DNA of 64,000 bases. Origin: Gautieria morchelliformis (taxonomy: Eukaryota; Basidiomycota; Agaricomycetes; Gomphales; Gomphaceae). Under the pieces are notes generated by a model, which saw only the letters and a list, made by a program, of their open reading frames with translations, was not told the DNA's origin and did no database searches. Location of the stretch: assembly GCA_015179125.1 (NCBI GenBank), contig WHVA01000012.1:124001-188000 (forward strand), in the 5' to 3' direction. Numbering within the stretch: position 1 is the first letter of the stretch; each line of letters starts with the position of its first letter. This document shows, piece by piece, positions 27,637 to 39,197 of this stretch. A program made the translations under genes and the position numbers.

Positions 27637-29717
27637 CTAGCGATTCAACGGGTTGCGCAATCTCATTTCCTCTCCTCTATAGTATAACCATACAGGGAAG
27701 GGAATTCCAGTCACAATGGCCACCCCGGCCAGTAACGTATTCCCACCACCGATGCCCAGGGCCGCAAACATCTGCTCACCAAATAATGGGAACACGAACC
27801 CGCAGAGTGAACGCATGGCAGATGCTACCGCGAGTGCGGAGGCAGCATACGTAAACGCGTCTACGAGGTATAGCTGGACCGGAATATAAACGAAATTCAG
27901 GCCTGCGGCCTATAGAGAAGAGATGGTTAACTCGAATAGAACGGTCACAGACTTGAGGCTTCACGCACAAAAATAGCACTGCCTACGATCGGCATAATCC
28001 AGTGAAGTCGAGCATGCGCTGACCAGCCGTACCACAAGAGGCCGATAGGCACGAGCGCGCTGCCCAGAAACATGCCCGGGATGCGGAACTCTGGCTTCCC
28101 CTGGCCGCCGTTTCTTCCACACAGCTGTTTGGGACTAAGTTGACGTCTGCACACCAGGAAAACGTACTACATACGGTGACGTAGATTTCGGTCAGCAAGG
28201 GCGCTCCAAGAGAGGTGGCGCCAAATAAGCCGACACCAGGCCCGAGATAGGCAAGCCCCGAGATCCCGGGGCCCCAACCATAGATGCCAGTGAACAAGGT
28301 TGGGAAAGTCGTGAACATAAGATAGAGATAACCGTAGACACTAGACGACATGGGAGTATGAGAGACTGGGGTAAAGAGAGCAAAGGAGCGACTTACATTG
28401 CCACGAACAGGGAGAGCATAAAGCATATGAGGCTGCGCGTGAGTAGCATGAGTGGCCTCGATAAATTATCCCGTAGGGATCGCCCAAAGGCGGGTTTAAT
28501 TGGTACTTGAAACTGGACCGCTTTCTCGCCCAATTCCACATCAGCTTTTCTGCGTATGCTAAGTCTTTGTTTAATAACAGGGGCATAGGTCTCCTCCAGA
28601 AAGGGGATGCCAATGAGAGCGGCCACGAGGGGAAGGCTAGCGAGAATAACGAAGACCCATCGAATGCCAATTGTTTGGACCACATACCCTCCTGTTCAGA
28701 GCGTAAATATGCTCCCGGGTAGGAAAGACTGATTGAGAGCGCTCACCGGCGACGGGACCTATAGCAGGACCTAATAATGGACCCATAGAGTAGATGGACA
28801 TGGCTGTGCCCCGCTCCCTCTCGTTGAACAAGTCGCTCACAGTTCCGCCGCCAATGGCTAATGGTGTGCAACCCCCCAGGCCAGCTGGGATGGGGTTGAA
28901 TGAGGTGAGTCGGGATGCGAGGGGATAAATTCATACCGAGAAAGCGAAAGGCAATCAAACTATTCGTAGTGGGGGCAAAAACACAAGCCAAACAGAAGGC
29001 CATGAGGAGGAGATTTGACAAATGCAGAACCCTGGAACGACCATACATCTCTGAGAGGGGACCAGCGAAGAATGGACCGATGACAAATGCCAAGAGATAT
29101 ACGCTCAGAGTCAGTGCAATCAATGTGGGATTCGTAATATTATAGCGCTTCGCCACTGCTGGGAGACCGGGAGCCATCATACTGGAGGCTAACGGGCTGG
29201 AAACAGAGACTTGTCATCAACGCATCGACGGTGGATGGGAAACAACGTACGGAATGAAGGTGTAGAAACTGACAATGGCGACACATTTCCACTTCCTCGA
29301 CAGACTCCAGTTGCGAGGATTGGCCGGTTCGGCGTCCCATGCAGCATCGGCAACGGCGCTCCGGTGTTTCTCTCGCTTGTCCAGTTCGGCAGCAAAATGC
29401 TTCTCCTCCAATTTTCGCTCCTTCGCGATTAATGGTGATATGCTTGTTCGACCGATAGTGTTATTTGGGGAGACGGCAGAAGCAGGAGGTGAAGGGGCGA
29501 TTGTGTCGGCGGACGAAGGATGAATCGTTACGGCCGCAGTGTTGGAAGTCTTACTCGAGGAGGGGCGGGAAGCAAGAGGCGGAGGGACTGCAAGAGGCGA
29601 AGAGGACGTATGATCGGGCGTTACCGGGCCACTGAGATTCTCACTCGAGGAGGGACCAAGAGCTGGAGGGACTGCGGGCGTCGAGGAAGACGAAGGCTCG
29701 GGGGTTGTGGGTGTCAT
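27637..29717 (-). CDS. MFS transporter, DHA1 (drug:H+ antiporter) type
   Basis: A plasma-membrane proton antiporter by family. The start at 29717 opens a ~140-residue Ser/Thr/Pro-rich cytosolic tail, then [16 protein letters not shown], the family entry motif (NP.NWS). Helices follow with the loop motif [13 protein letters not shown], then the antiporter motif [14 protein letters not shown] and [21 protein letters not shown] central loop KQRLSIRRK leads to the second helix bundle ([30 protein letters not shown]) and the end [16 protein letters not shown] at 27637. About nine small introns interrupt it. The cargo is unknown. Convergence with the aldehyde dehydrogenase might suggest joint handling of an aromatic compound, but that is speculation. 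Confidence 0.88.
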
Positions 29718-31360
29718 TCGCCAACGGGGCGAGACAGACGAGCAAGAGCACGGCGACGAACATCTTAAACACGCTATAATATGCCAAGTATCTCACTAGC
29801 CACGGGCATGTTGGATGATATGGGGTCATCTGTGTGGTGGTAAGCGCTCGGTCTTGCACGGGGAGGCTTAGTCAGATGTGTTGATTATTATATGCGAAAT
29901 GCGGTAGTGAGACTAAATCTCCGCAATATATAGCAGAGGCCTCCTCGAGCCATCGCCGGGCATTGAGTCAAGTAGCAACGACTCAAGATTCGCCCTATTT
30001 CCAGACAGAAACTGGATGTGGATCTGCATGCTTTAACGCGTCCACTGCAGAGCGTAGCAGGGCCACTGCCATGGGCTCGCTTGGCCGCTTTTGATGGGAC
30101 GCATGCAGCCGCCCGACTATCGGGCATAGACAAAAGAGGCTAACTGCCAATCCTCCCGCTTCCAGCTACTGGCCGATCTGCTGAACTCGGCTATGTCCCG
30201 ATGTGGAGGATAGGCCTAGGGTGTCCAATGCAGATCATCCTGATGCCCGGACGCTGCTCGGCTACTCTCTACTCGTACTAGCCCACGCCGTCGATCCTAA
30301 CTCTAACCCTCTGAGAGTGGCTTCCGTCCCGACTTCCGCCTCCGTCTTACATCAGTCAGTCCTATTATTCGACAATTGGAGCAGACGAAATGGCTGGACA
30401 GTATCAGCCCACTGCCTCTTGGTGTCGCCTGAAACGACAAGGCATCACCGAAAGTGACACCTGTATGATTTCCACACATCTATGGGGAATCCGTATATGT
30501 CCTAGCGGACGCCTCCACACTCTATTGCCGGCCCCACCTTGCACTCACATTGGAGATTATGTTCACCAACAATACATCTCTGAAGCCAGGGTCTACTATC
30601 AATGTTGTGACATGCTTCAGTTGATGATCCCATGCATGTCAAAGCATTCTCAATGAGACTCCCATATTTTGCGTGCCGCACAAGTGAAAAATACCTCTCT
30701 TTGCTGGGCACCTCCACCACACGGAAACTTGCCCCAAAACTTCCTTGCCGCGTCTACTTCGCCAAATAACCGTCGCTCAGCTAGCTGTTAATAAGTCGTC
30801 GCTGTCTTGAGCTTGATCCACACCAACCCCAGACTTTCCCTCATAACATTTACGCTTCCCAGCCTGCCGATACCTTTAGCAAGGCATTCTGGACCCGCTG
30901 TCTCAATGGTGATGATGTTGGCTGCAAGACATGCTTCAGCTCAGGCAGGCCTTACACTTATATGTGGGTACTTACCAAGTGGCATCACTCATGGACAGAG
31001 TGGTTGATCATCGATGGCTTGGTGCATGGGAATATCACACTGTATGTCCCAATTTGTACTCTCAAAGCACGTGCCAGAGACCACTGCCGAACCTTTCGAA
31101 TCATTACTAAATAAGCGAGTGCACGAGGTGTCGAACATCACACGACAAGTTACCAAGTCATTAGCTCAGGGTAACACCAGTGGGGTTAGTAAACAGAACA
31201 CCTGCGCAGGCAATGTAACCATGCAAGAACAGCTATATAGCTCCCGTGAGTGCTGGCTGCGGCTGCTGATGCAACTGACAGTAAGCGGACACACCTTTCA
31301 CCCGTCGTATGAGTGTAACGAGTTCGAACCCTCTAGCTTAGTCATCATAATTCCGTGGAA
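29718..31360. other. Long intergenic region
   Basis: This 1.6 kb holds the upstream regions of the divergent MFS and HDAC-like genes. Open frames of 60-116 codons occur (for example 30390-30656 and 31014-31364), but none shows a known motif or a splice partner. A GTTCGAACC box near 31323 resembles a tRNA T-loop but has no matching stem. Confidence 0.4.
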
Positions 31361-33163
31361 ATGAAAGTCGTACATCTCGATGACTGTCTCCTCCATAATC
31401 CCCCGCACGAAATCCTTTCTGGAAATAAAATATCATACTTAGAATCCCCTACCCGCTACCTGGCGGTTCGAGAAGCCCTTTCTGACGCGGTCTCCACGCG
31501 GGTTTCCTTCGAGTTCGTCAAGGCAGACCTTGTTTCAACTTCCGAGATTGAAAAAATTATCTTATCGGTGAAAATCTGCACTATATTTTATTGGTGGCTG
31601 CTCTTCTGATAATATCTCTCGCCATTTTATCTCAGGTACATACGGTCGATTATGTGAACTACCTGCGTGATGCATACGAGAACTGGGTACAGGACGGTGG
31701 TGACAAGGTCTCTGCGCTTTCCACAGTGCTTCTTGAAGCAGTATATACTCAACTGTGGTATCCGCCAGGCGGGAGTTCTTCCTGACACTTTCTTCCATTC
31801 GAAGCTCGCCCGATCCAGAAGTTATGATGTTACCCACATGACCCCAATCGCAAAAGCCGGTGAGCCATCTCATAGATTGATTCCCGTTCAATAAACTATC
31901 CCCGAGCAATGCAAAAAGAAGTCGTTAGTCGCCATGTTGCTGGTCTTTATTGCTGACTACCAGTCAGGAGTATATTGGTATTAAATTGCTTCTTCATACA
32001 TGGGGAAATGAATCTCACCATGATTCCGAGTTTCGATCTAAGTACCCCAATCATGGAAGGTGAGTCGGAATAACCAAGCTCCCCCATGTCGGCGGAAGAT
32101 GATAGTTCCGTATCTCTCAGAGACATATCACTCGGCAGTTTCTGCTGTTCGAGTGGCATTGACGGCTTCACGACTTCTCTCAGCGCAAACGCGGGAGCAC
32201 TATGGCACAGGAAGTGCTGCGGGTGGTCCATTGGGTGTCTTTGCTTTGACGTGGGTATTGAATATAACTACGCTGATGGCCGCTTAGTTACATTGACGCC
32301 GTGAACTTGCAGTCGCCCGCCAGGGCACCACGCTGGTTCTTCGCTGTGTGGTGGTTACTGCTACATCAACAATGTCGCCATCGCAGCGCGCTTCCTGCAG
32401 TCAGAGTATCGCACGCTAGCCAAATCGGCAGCCAAAGTTGCAATTCTTGACGTTGATTACCATCATGGCAATGGAAGTAAGCCGTCCGTTTGGCACAGGT
32501 CGTGACTCAAATATTGTGATCTTCCCGCGCAGCACAGGAAATCTTCTACGAAGATCCGTCGGTATTTTACGTCTCATTGCACGCGACACAGGATTATCCA
32601 TGTGAGCGTTCCGCTTCTGATGTTACTATCTCCCCCTTGAAGCTGTTGTCCGGTTGCAGATTTTACTGGGGCACCGGACGAACGGGGAACCGGAGAGGGC
32701 ACCGGATTTAACTTGAATATCCCACTCCCAAAAAGATCTACTGGCGACGCCGAATACCAGGTCGCACTCCAGCGGGCCCTCGAGGAGATTCGATTGTACG
32801 ATCCAGTGTACCTCATCGTTAGGCAAGTGATCAGTTCTAGAATGTGACCCACACCAATATCAACAAGTAATGATCGACATGTGATTTCCTCTTTATACAT
32901 CAACTAGTCTGGGCGTCGACACATTTGAAAACGACCCGATTTGTGAATTTCGATTGTCAACAGAAGGCTATGTTCCAATTGGGCGCGCCGTAGCGGCACT
33001 CGAGAAACCGACGTTGTTCGTCCTGGAGGGGTGAGTAGACATCTCGACTTCGGTCAGAAGCAGTTGACTGAGATACTGCGCTGTCTTCTTTCGAAGCGGG
33101 TACGACTTGGGCACGCTGGGATTGAATGTGCGTGCGGTGCTGGAAGGGTTTGAGATTAAATGA
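31361..33163 (+). CDS. Class II HDAC / acetylpolyamine amidohydrolase-like zinc deacetylase
   Basis: Removes acetyl groups from lysine or polyamine nitrogens using zinc. The ATG at 31361 gives MKVVHLDDCLLHNPPHEI; the in-frame GTG at 31355 is not a likely start. Active-site blocks in order: RPPGHHAGSSLCGGYCYINN (His pair), AILDVDYHHGNG (zinc Asp and His), VSLHATQDYPYFTGAPDERG, VSLGVDTFENDP (second zinc Asp) and VLEGGYDLGTLGLN (catalytic Tyr). The DYPYFTG text and small size (about 360 residues, one domain) resemble bacterial acetylpolyamine amidohydrolases more than histone deacetylases. Introns include 31708-31768, 31860-31967 and 31978-32030; between the last two lies a 10-base exon (31968-31977) that restores KAGVYCFDLSTPIME. 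Confidence 0.9.
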
Positions 33164-34719
33164 TTGTGCGGGGTAGAACCTTTAGCATGCATTAAATGAG
33201 CAGTTTCATGCAAGTACACCGTGAATCCAAGCAGTGATGCATACATATCTGGCGTCGCCCGATATTAGTGGCGACACCGTACATAATCATGGCGGAGCCC
33301 TATTTGTCGAAAATCATAGGCAGTCTCATGGGGCTAGGAGTAAGGCACTTGGAAAAGCCTTGCTTCAATATGGAGCAACACTGTGCGCTCACGTGTTTAT
33401 TGTTCTGTCAAGCTCGACGGAGGCCACAACGCGAGCAGTGTAGTGGGCACTTCCGATCAAACTGCTTTGCTACCTCTGCACCCGCGCGCGGAAAGGCTTG
33501 GCTGGAAGTCGAGTAAGCGACTCGGAAATGATCGTTCCGCGCAGCAGCCGCCGTCGCTGTGTTTCAGTATTCTCGAGGTTGTTTTTTTTTTTTGCTTCCG
33601 AGCAGACGCCGCTGACTAAAGATCAATACGTACTAGCCCGATCCAGTACGGTTCCAGCGATGAGGCCCAGCACGTGTAGATCTGAGGGATACCAAATCTG
33701 CCAAGTGGAGAGGGGCGGGGCGGAGAGGGAAATTCACTGAAGGGACATCAACACGGCGGGTTGTATGAAAACTCTGAGGCGGGATTTTGTTTCCGAAATC
33801 CAAGCAGAAAGTATCCTGGAAGGGGCATGGGGGTGGCGCCAGGCCTGTCCCTGTATGAGTTGCTAGGTTGGGGGTCAAAGAAGCTGAGGATATATTGCAA
33901 TGAAGAGCGTTTGAGGTGAGCTGAAGTGGACACGATCAGAACTTGAGACCGAGAAACGGGTTGATCTGCAAAACGTTCATGCGCCAGCCACGGGGCTGCA
34001 ATGCTGTGAACTCGTGAAAACTGCTGACCTGGAAGTAGCAGAACAAGGCGATTTGGGACATCCGAGGCGCGGCGGTTTACGGCCATCAGCCACGGAGGGG
34101 GCGAAGCACTGGACAGTTTTCCACGGGTGATGAGGAACGATAGCCATAAGGGTAGCGGTTGTGTGGATTCGCCAGGCCAGTGTGTTGAATGCCGTCTGCC
34201 TGTGGCGACGAGCGGTCTCTTTGGGGCTGATGTTGATACCCGAGCAGGTGGCATGGCAAACACGAGAACCTGCAGGGAGAGCCGGGGCAAGTCGCGCGTG
34301 GCGGTCGCCGCATCGCCGCTTAGCAAGCGGGGCGTCCAGCTTCCAGCAAATTTTCACTTCCTTTGAGTTTCGCCACTGGGGGTGTCCACCTCGGACCAAA
34401 TCATCAAATCTGCTGCAATATCCTCCAAAATGCTGTATTCTTTGCTCGTGTCGCCTGTGCCCTCGCTCTGGCTGATCTGGGAAATAGAAGGAATCTCTTC
34501 TGCATATCTTCCTAAAACAGCATATCGCGTCGTCACGGCCATTTTTTTATGTGGACTCAGGCTCAAGGAGCCCCAGAACTCGTCTTGATCTACAGCCAAT
34601 CCTGGAGCCGCGCAATATGACCTCATGATTCTTCTCGCCGCTGCTCAAATACCGCCCGAGCCTTGGCTTTCTCCTCGCTCCGCGTCGTGCTCCTTGTCTC
34701 TCCTCCCTCGTGGCTTTTC
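33164..34719. other. Long intergenic region upstream of the TEA gene
   Basis: This 1.55 kb includes a T-run (33578-33592) and GC-rich stretches with long but motif-free minus-strand frames (33748-34326 and 33977-34399), which I attribute to high GC. Long upstream regions are common for developmental regulators. No gene is supported. Confidence 0.4.
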
Positions 34720-36274
34720 ATGCACAGAATGGGAAAGGTGTCGTGCTCTAGAGGACGTGCTTCAGGCGGCCATCCCTACGATGACCGCCCCCGCCTCCCT
34801 GCTCCCCACTTACCTTCAGAGAAATCCTCGTCGGATACCGCCCATCCTATCAGTGCGCCGTCCTCCTACCTCGATACTTCCATTCCTTTCAATCTCCCAC
34901 CGCGTCGCTCCATGAAAATGTTGAAAGACGGCTCGGACTTTGTTTGGCCAGATGCCGCCCACGCATTGTTTGTTAGAGGTGCGCGCCGCCATGCTCGCCC
35001 CTTCGCTCTCTTTTCACACTGTCTCTAGGCTTGCAGGCATGGAAATTCATAAACATTGGCAGCAAGCGCACTCGCGCTCCCAGAGGAGAAGGCAAAACCG
35101 ACTTTCTTACCCGTTATCTTCAGAGCCACGGCGTGGAACGCACAAAGAAACAAGTCGCGTCCCACCTGTAAGTAATCCTGCCTACATGTCTTGTATGAGC
35201 TCATCATGTCTTGCAGACAAGTCCTCAGGACCGAGTGGAGAAACCTGGACAGTGCGTGTAATGTGTACCTCCGTCCTGCATTTTGCTCACTTGCCGTGCC
35301 ACTCAGACCCCGTCCTCCTCAGCCTTGTGGATGAGACCGCCTCTCACACCCGCTCCTTGTCCGAGCCCTCGCTTCCGCCACCTACCACACCATCTAGTTC
35401 CTCTCCCTCCGCGACATCCATATCCGTGTTTGACCCTTCGCCCGAACCCAGTGACGAGCGTGCTGTTTCCACTCCTGCAATTCCATCACCTGTACCCACT
35501 GTATCACCCGCCTCTTCCTCCTCATTGTTTCACCCCGCCCACAACATCTACGGTTCTCGCCCTGTTGCGTTCCCGGTGACCTTGTCCGACGACCAGTATC
35601 CTGCTCATACTACCCCCGACATGGTTCCCTGGCAAACGGAAAATACTATTTGGAATACGCCCGCTGATAGGTTCCCGTCACAGGTTGAATCTTATCCCCG
35701 AGAGCCGGCAGCACACTATCCCATCGCGGGATACGACCTCCCCGCCACTTTCGACGACCATCAGCGTCCTGCAAGATCCCTAACCATCGACACGCATCTC
35801 CAGGACTCGCCAGGGTTTGATGCAGAGTTTTTCGATGTGCAGGCTCTTTCCGGCCTCAGGGACCAACCTCTCCCAGTCAACTCACACTCCCAAGCGACCC
35901 TTCACATAGAGACAGACATCTCATCTACGCACGACCTGGCGCCTCAGGTTGACCTACCACTGTCACCCTACGATCCATATAATAACGCCTCCTCTTACCC
36001 GATCCTACAGCAACCCACCCCGCGCGATGGCTTTGGTACCCCGGGCATGTCCTATAGCCTTGAGCCCTACCAGCCCCAATTCGGCACAGGGGAGCAGCTG
36101 CAGCAGACCAGCTCGGCCCACGCTCTTGGAATGTCGGGCGCCACACCGTACAATGTTGTCGAGCCGGATTTCCTATCGGGCGTGTCACAGGTTCAACCCC
36201 AATGGGTGCGTCCACCGGCCTCCTTTCCGCGGTCCCCCGACACTTCTGAGCGCCGTCGGAGCCCCGAAATGTGA
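34720..36274 (+). CDS. TEA/ATTS-domain transcription factor
   Basis: Nuclear DNA-binding regulator related to AbaA/TEC1/TEAD. The first exon ends in the Agaricomycete lead-in LPPRRSMKMLKDG and starts the TEA domain with FVWPDAAHALFVRG. An intron after VRG joins to LQAWKFINIGSKRT and then GEGKTDFLTRYLQSHGVERT plus KKQVASHLQVLR, the recognition helix region. A further intron leads to a ~310-residue Ser/Pro-rich tail ending RRSPEM at 36274. The domain sits near the N-terminus, as in this fungal class. The start is uncertain: ATG 34720 keeps an open frame; ATG 34912 would begin at MKMLKDG. The domain is divergent: the usual SDEPLWPP lead-in is replaced by GSDFVWPD. Confidence 0.78.
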
Positions 36275-37233
36275 ATGCCACCGCCCCTAATTACCGCCTT
36301 CTATATTCCCTAATTGCGGGGGTCCTCTATAGGCCCTGGACGCTTAATACGTTACAATACGTGCGCTAGTTCGGATTCAGGGTGCTCTGGAGTCGGCATA
36401 TGCTCGGGTTCACCCCTCACCCACGATGAAGAGTCACCTGAATCTCCACTTTGTCTGGTCTTCGCAAGCACGAAACTAGACACGCCGCACGATCGCGTTC
36501 CATTGGAGCGAGTCTCCTCTTCCACTTGCAATGACAATAAGAGCCTTGGGCCACACTTAGCCAGTGCGGGTTATCCATCGCCATCCGCTGGGTCGGCTGT
36601 ACACTCACTTTCGAGTGGGATGGACGTTGTATATCTAAAGTGGCACCCATCAAAATTCATCGGGATGGCAAGCAGTACAATATAATATAATCTAGGATTC
36701 GGACTCCTCATCTGTCGTGTTATCCCGCATACCAGCATCCAGTGTACCTTAGCGTATATCTTTATCCCTCAATTCTGTTTGTCGCATGCTTTCTTAGCAC
36801 TTCATGCTCCCACCCTTTGCCTCTTGACCCTCATGTCATGCAACTAGAATAATACTAATATCAAAAATGCCCCCGTTTAGTATTACGACCTTGCGCATGA
36901 AGCCCGGCGAGTCATGATGGCTGGAGATGGAGCCAAATGATTCGTATCGCCGAAACTTCCTATTGCAGCTTCTCGATCAATTGCCGCGCACGTGGCAAAC
37001 AATACCAACAAGCCAAGCATTTAGTGCGGGCATTGAGGGCCATGGACAGCTCCCGTAGGAACGAACATTTTCTCGTTGTGAGGGGTAACACCAACCAGGT
37101 TGCTAGCACTCGGAAAGTCACGTGCCCTAGGTACGCAGCCCTCGCTCCAGCTGGTGAATACCGAAGTGATCATACAGTATGTACCCAACTGCTCCCGAAA
37201 GCATCAATATTCTGCATTTAAGGGATCGACGTT
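36275..37233. other. Convergent intergenic region
   Basis: This 959-base stretch lies between the 3' ends of the TEA gene and the release-factor gene. Short plus-strand frames (36314-36685, 36937-37221) have no recognisable motif. I see no supported gene. Confidence 0.4.
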
Positions 37234-38870
37234 TTAGCCTTCCAGAACTTCCTCCATGGCCGCGGCGTCGTGATTCCTCTTCAGTGCCTCGGTGATCACT
37301 CCCAGGCCGTTACCCTCAAGAACTGCTTCCAGATTGTTAATGGTGAAGTTGATGCGGTGGTCGGTGACACGCCCCTGGAGGATAGAAGAAACGCAGGGTC
37401 AGTAGATAGGTGTGCAGAACGGAAGGGGCCTTACCTGCGCCCAATTGTATGTTCTGACCTTCTCACTCCTGTCTGCACCTCGTACGAGGGCACGCCGCAC
37501 GGACCGCCTGTCTGTGGTCTCTTGCTGAAGTTTTCTATCCAACAGCCGTGCAGATAATACTTGAAACGCCTTGTCGCGGTTCTTTTACCGGTACAGAAGG
37601 ACGTCAGGTTGTGAAATCCGCTGCATGAACTTGGCCTACTCGATGTTGGCTACGTTCATCTTGCATTGACACTGTTATCCCAGTGGGAACATGTGTCAGT
37701 CGGACGGCCGACTCAGTTTTGTTCACATGCTGTGTGATACATCGCGAGTCAGGTATCGCGTGCAGGTGATTAGTGACATGCAGTACCTGCCCCCCGGCAC
37801 CACGTGCACGCATAACTTCGACCTTCACGTCTTTTATATCGTATAGTTGCTGTGAGCTAGACCCTGGCGTTTCTTGCGAGAGAGGAAGAACCTAGGGTAT
37901 TGTTCAGTACTAGGAGTCAAATATACACAATTCAGCGATGCAGCACCATGGCGTATGGTCACATCAACAGATCATCTTCAAGACTCACCACGACAGCCGC
38001 AGTACTCGTATGAACCCTTCCGCTTCTTTCTGTTTCGGGCACTCTTTGGACTCTATGAACACCACTCTCCCACCTGAAGGCATCATATGCGCCTTCGCCT
38101 TTCACCTCCATAACGGAGTTCTTTGTCCCTCTTCCGCTCTCGTTGTCTTCTTTAGTGATTACCTCGACTTGCCACCCATTGGCCTCTGCGGCGCGACCAT
38201 ACATGCGAAGGAGGTCAGAGACGAAGAGCGCAGCCTCATCGCCGCCCACTCCAGCCTTAAGCTCTATTATCGCGGAATGTCCACAGGTGGAGGAAGGCGG
38301 GATAAGAAGCGACGGAAACGTGGTGGACAGGTGAGACGACAGAGCAGACATAAGCTGCGACTGCTCTGTGCTCGCAAGCGAACGCATTGTGGGGTCAGGG
38401 TCCGAAAGGAGAGGCGCAGTCTCGATGATTGCCTAGGAAAAGAGGCGGCTCAAAGGCCGCAAAGTGCGGGTAACTGAGGACTAACCGACCTGCTTCGTTG
38501 ATGCATAGGCATTCCATGCAGACTGAAGAGGCTCCAGCTCTTTGATAAGCCGCAAATTATTTATCTCTTTAGCAGTAGAAACGGCCGACACATCTGGTTC
38601 CAACTGGTAGCCAGCAAAAGTGTGAGACGCCACTACAAGAGAGGAGAGCGAGTAACATCCTACCTGGTTCAAGGCCTCGGCTCTTGTCTGAATTTTCTTT
38701 TTAACTACGTTTAGCATGCGAGCCGCTTCCCGTTCCAGTTTCTGGATCACGTCCGTCGCAGCGTCTGGTTGGCCATGAGGCTTTCGAACTGCTGTGCTAA
38801 CACTTCGAGCGGCGGTCCATGTAGACGGCCTGCCACATTCGGCTGAACGCAGCCATGCCCTATGAAACAT
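37234..38870 (-). CDS. MRF1: Mitochondrial peptide chain release factor 1
   Basis: Recognises stop codons and triggers peptide release on the mitochondrial ribosome. The start at 38870 gives a presequence-like [17 protein letters not shown], then a coiled segment [20 protein letters not shown]. The core has [60 protein letters not shown] and TSTAAVVV. The catalytic GAGGQ loop is followed at once by an intron, then [18 protein letters not shown] and DERSQH. The C-terminus reads [20 protein letters not shown] and ends [10 protein letters not shown] at 37234. The order matches bacterial RF1/yeast Mrf1. About five introns. The GGQ is intact, so the enzyme should be functional. Confidence 0.9.
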
Positions 38871-39197
38871 GTGAGTAGGATTATGCCAATCAGGCCACAC
38901 TATTTCATAAAACGCAGTTTCCGCTAAAGGCTAATTTAGACGCGGCGTTTGAAATGGGCACTTCGATGAACTTATTACACTCAGCATGCTAATCAAGGTA
39001 AAATCTATAAAATCCAACTCCTTCGTATCGAATGTGGTATACTCTACAATAGATTAATCGATAAAATGGCTATAGAGCCCGCGTAGCAACGAGTGTGGAG
39101 TCGAAAGTGAAAAACCTTGACGGGCCCTGGCCTATTGGCCTCCGGTAACAACGTTACAACATATGTAGCGTGTCGAAATACAATCACCTGTGGAATG
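38871..39197. other. Intergenic spacer
   Basis: This AT-rich 327-base gap lies between the release-factor start and the end of the IML2-like gene, both minus strand. No gene is seen. Confidence 0.4.

Noticed and set aside
31300-31345. Possible tRNA gene from a GTTCGAACCC T-loop box
   Set aside because: The five bases on each side do not form a T stem, no A box lies at the right distance upstream and no acceptor stem pairs.
33748-34399. Long minus-strand open frames (192 and 140 codons) upstream of the TEA gene
   Set aside because: They overlap each other in different frames, have Ala/Pro/Arg-rich composition expected from GC-rich noncoding DNA and show no motif.
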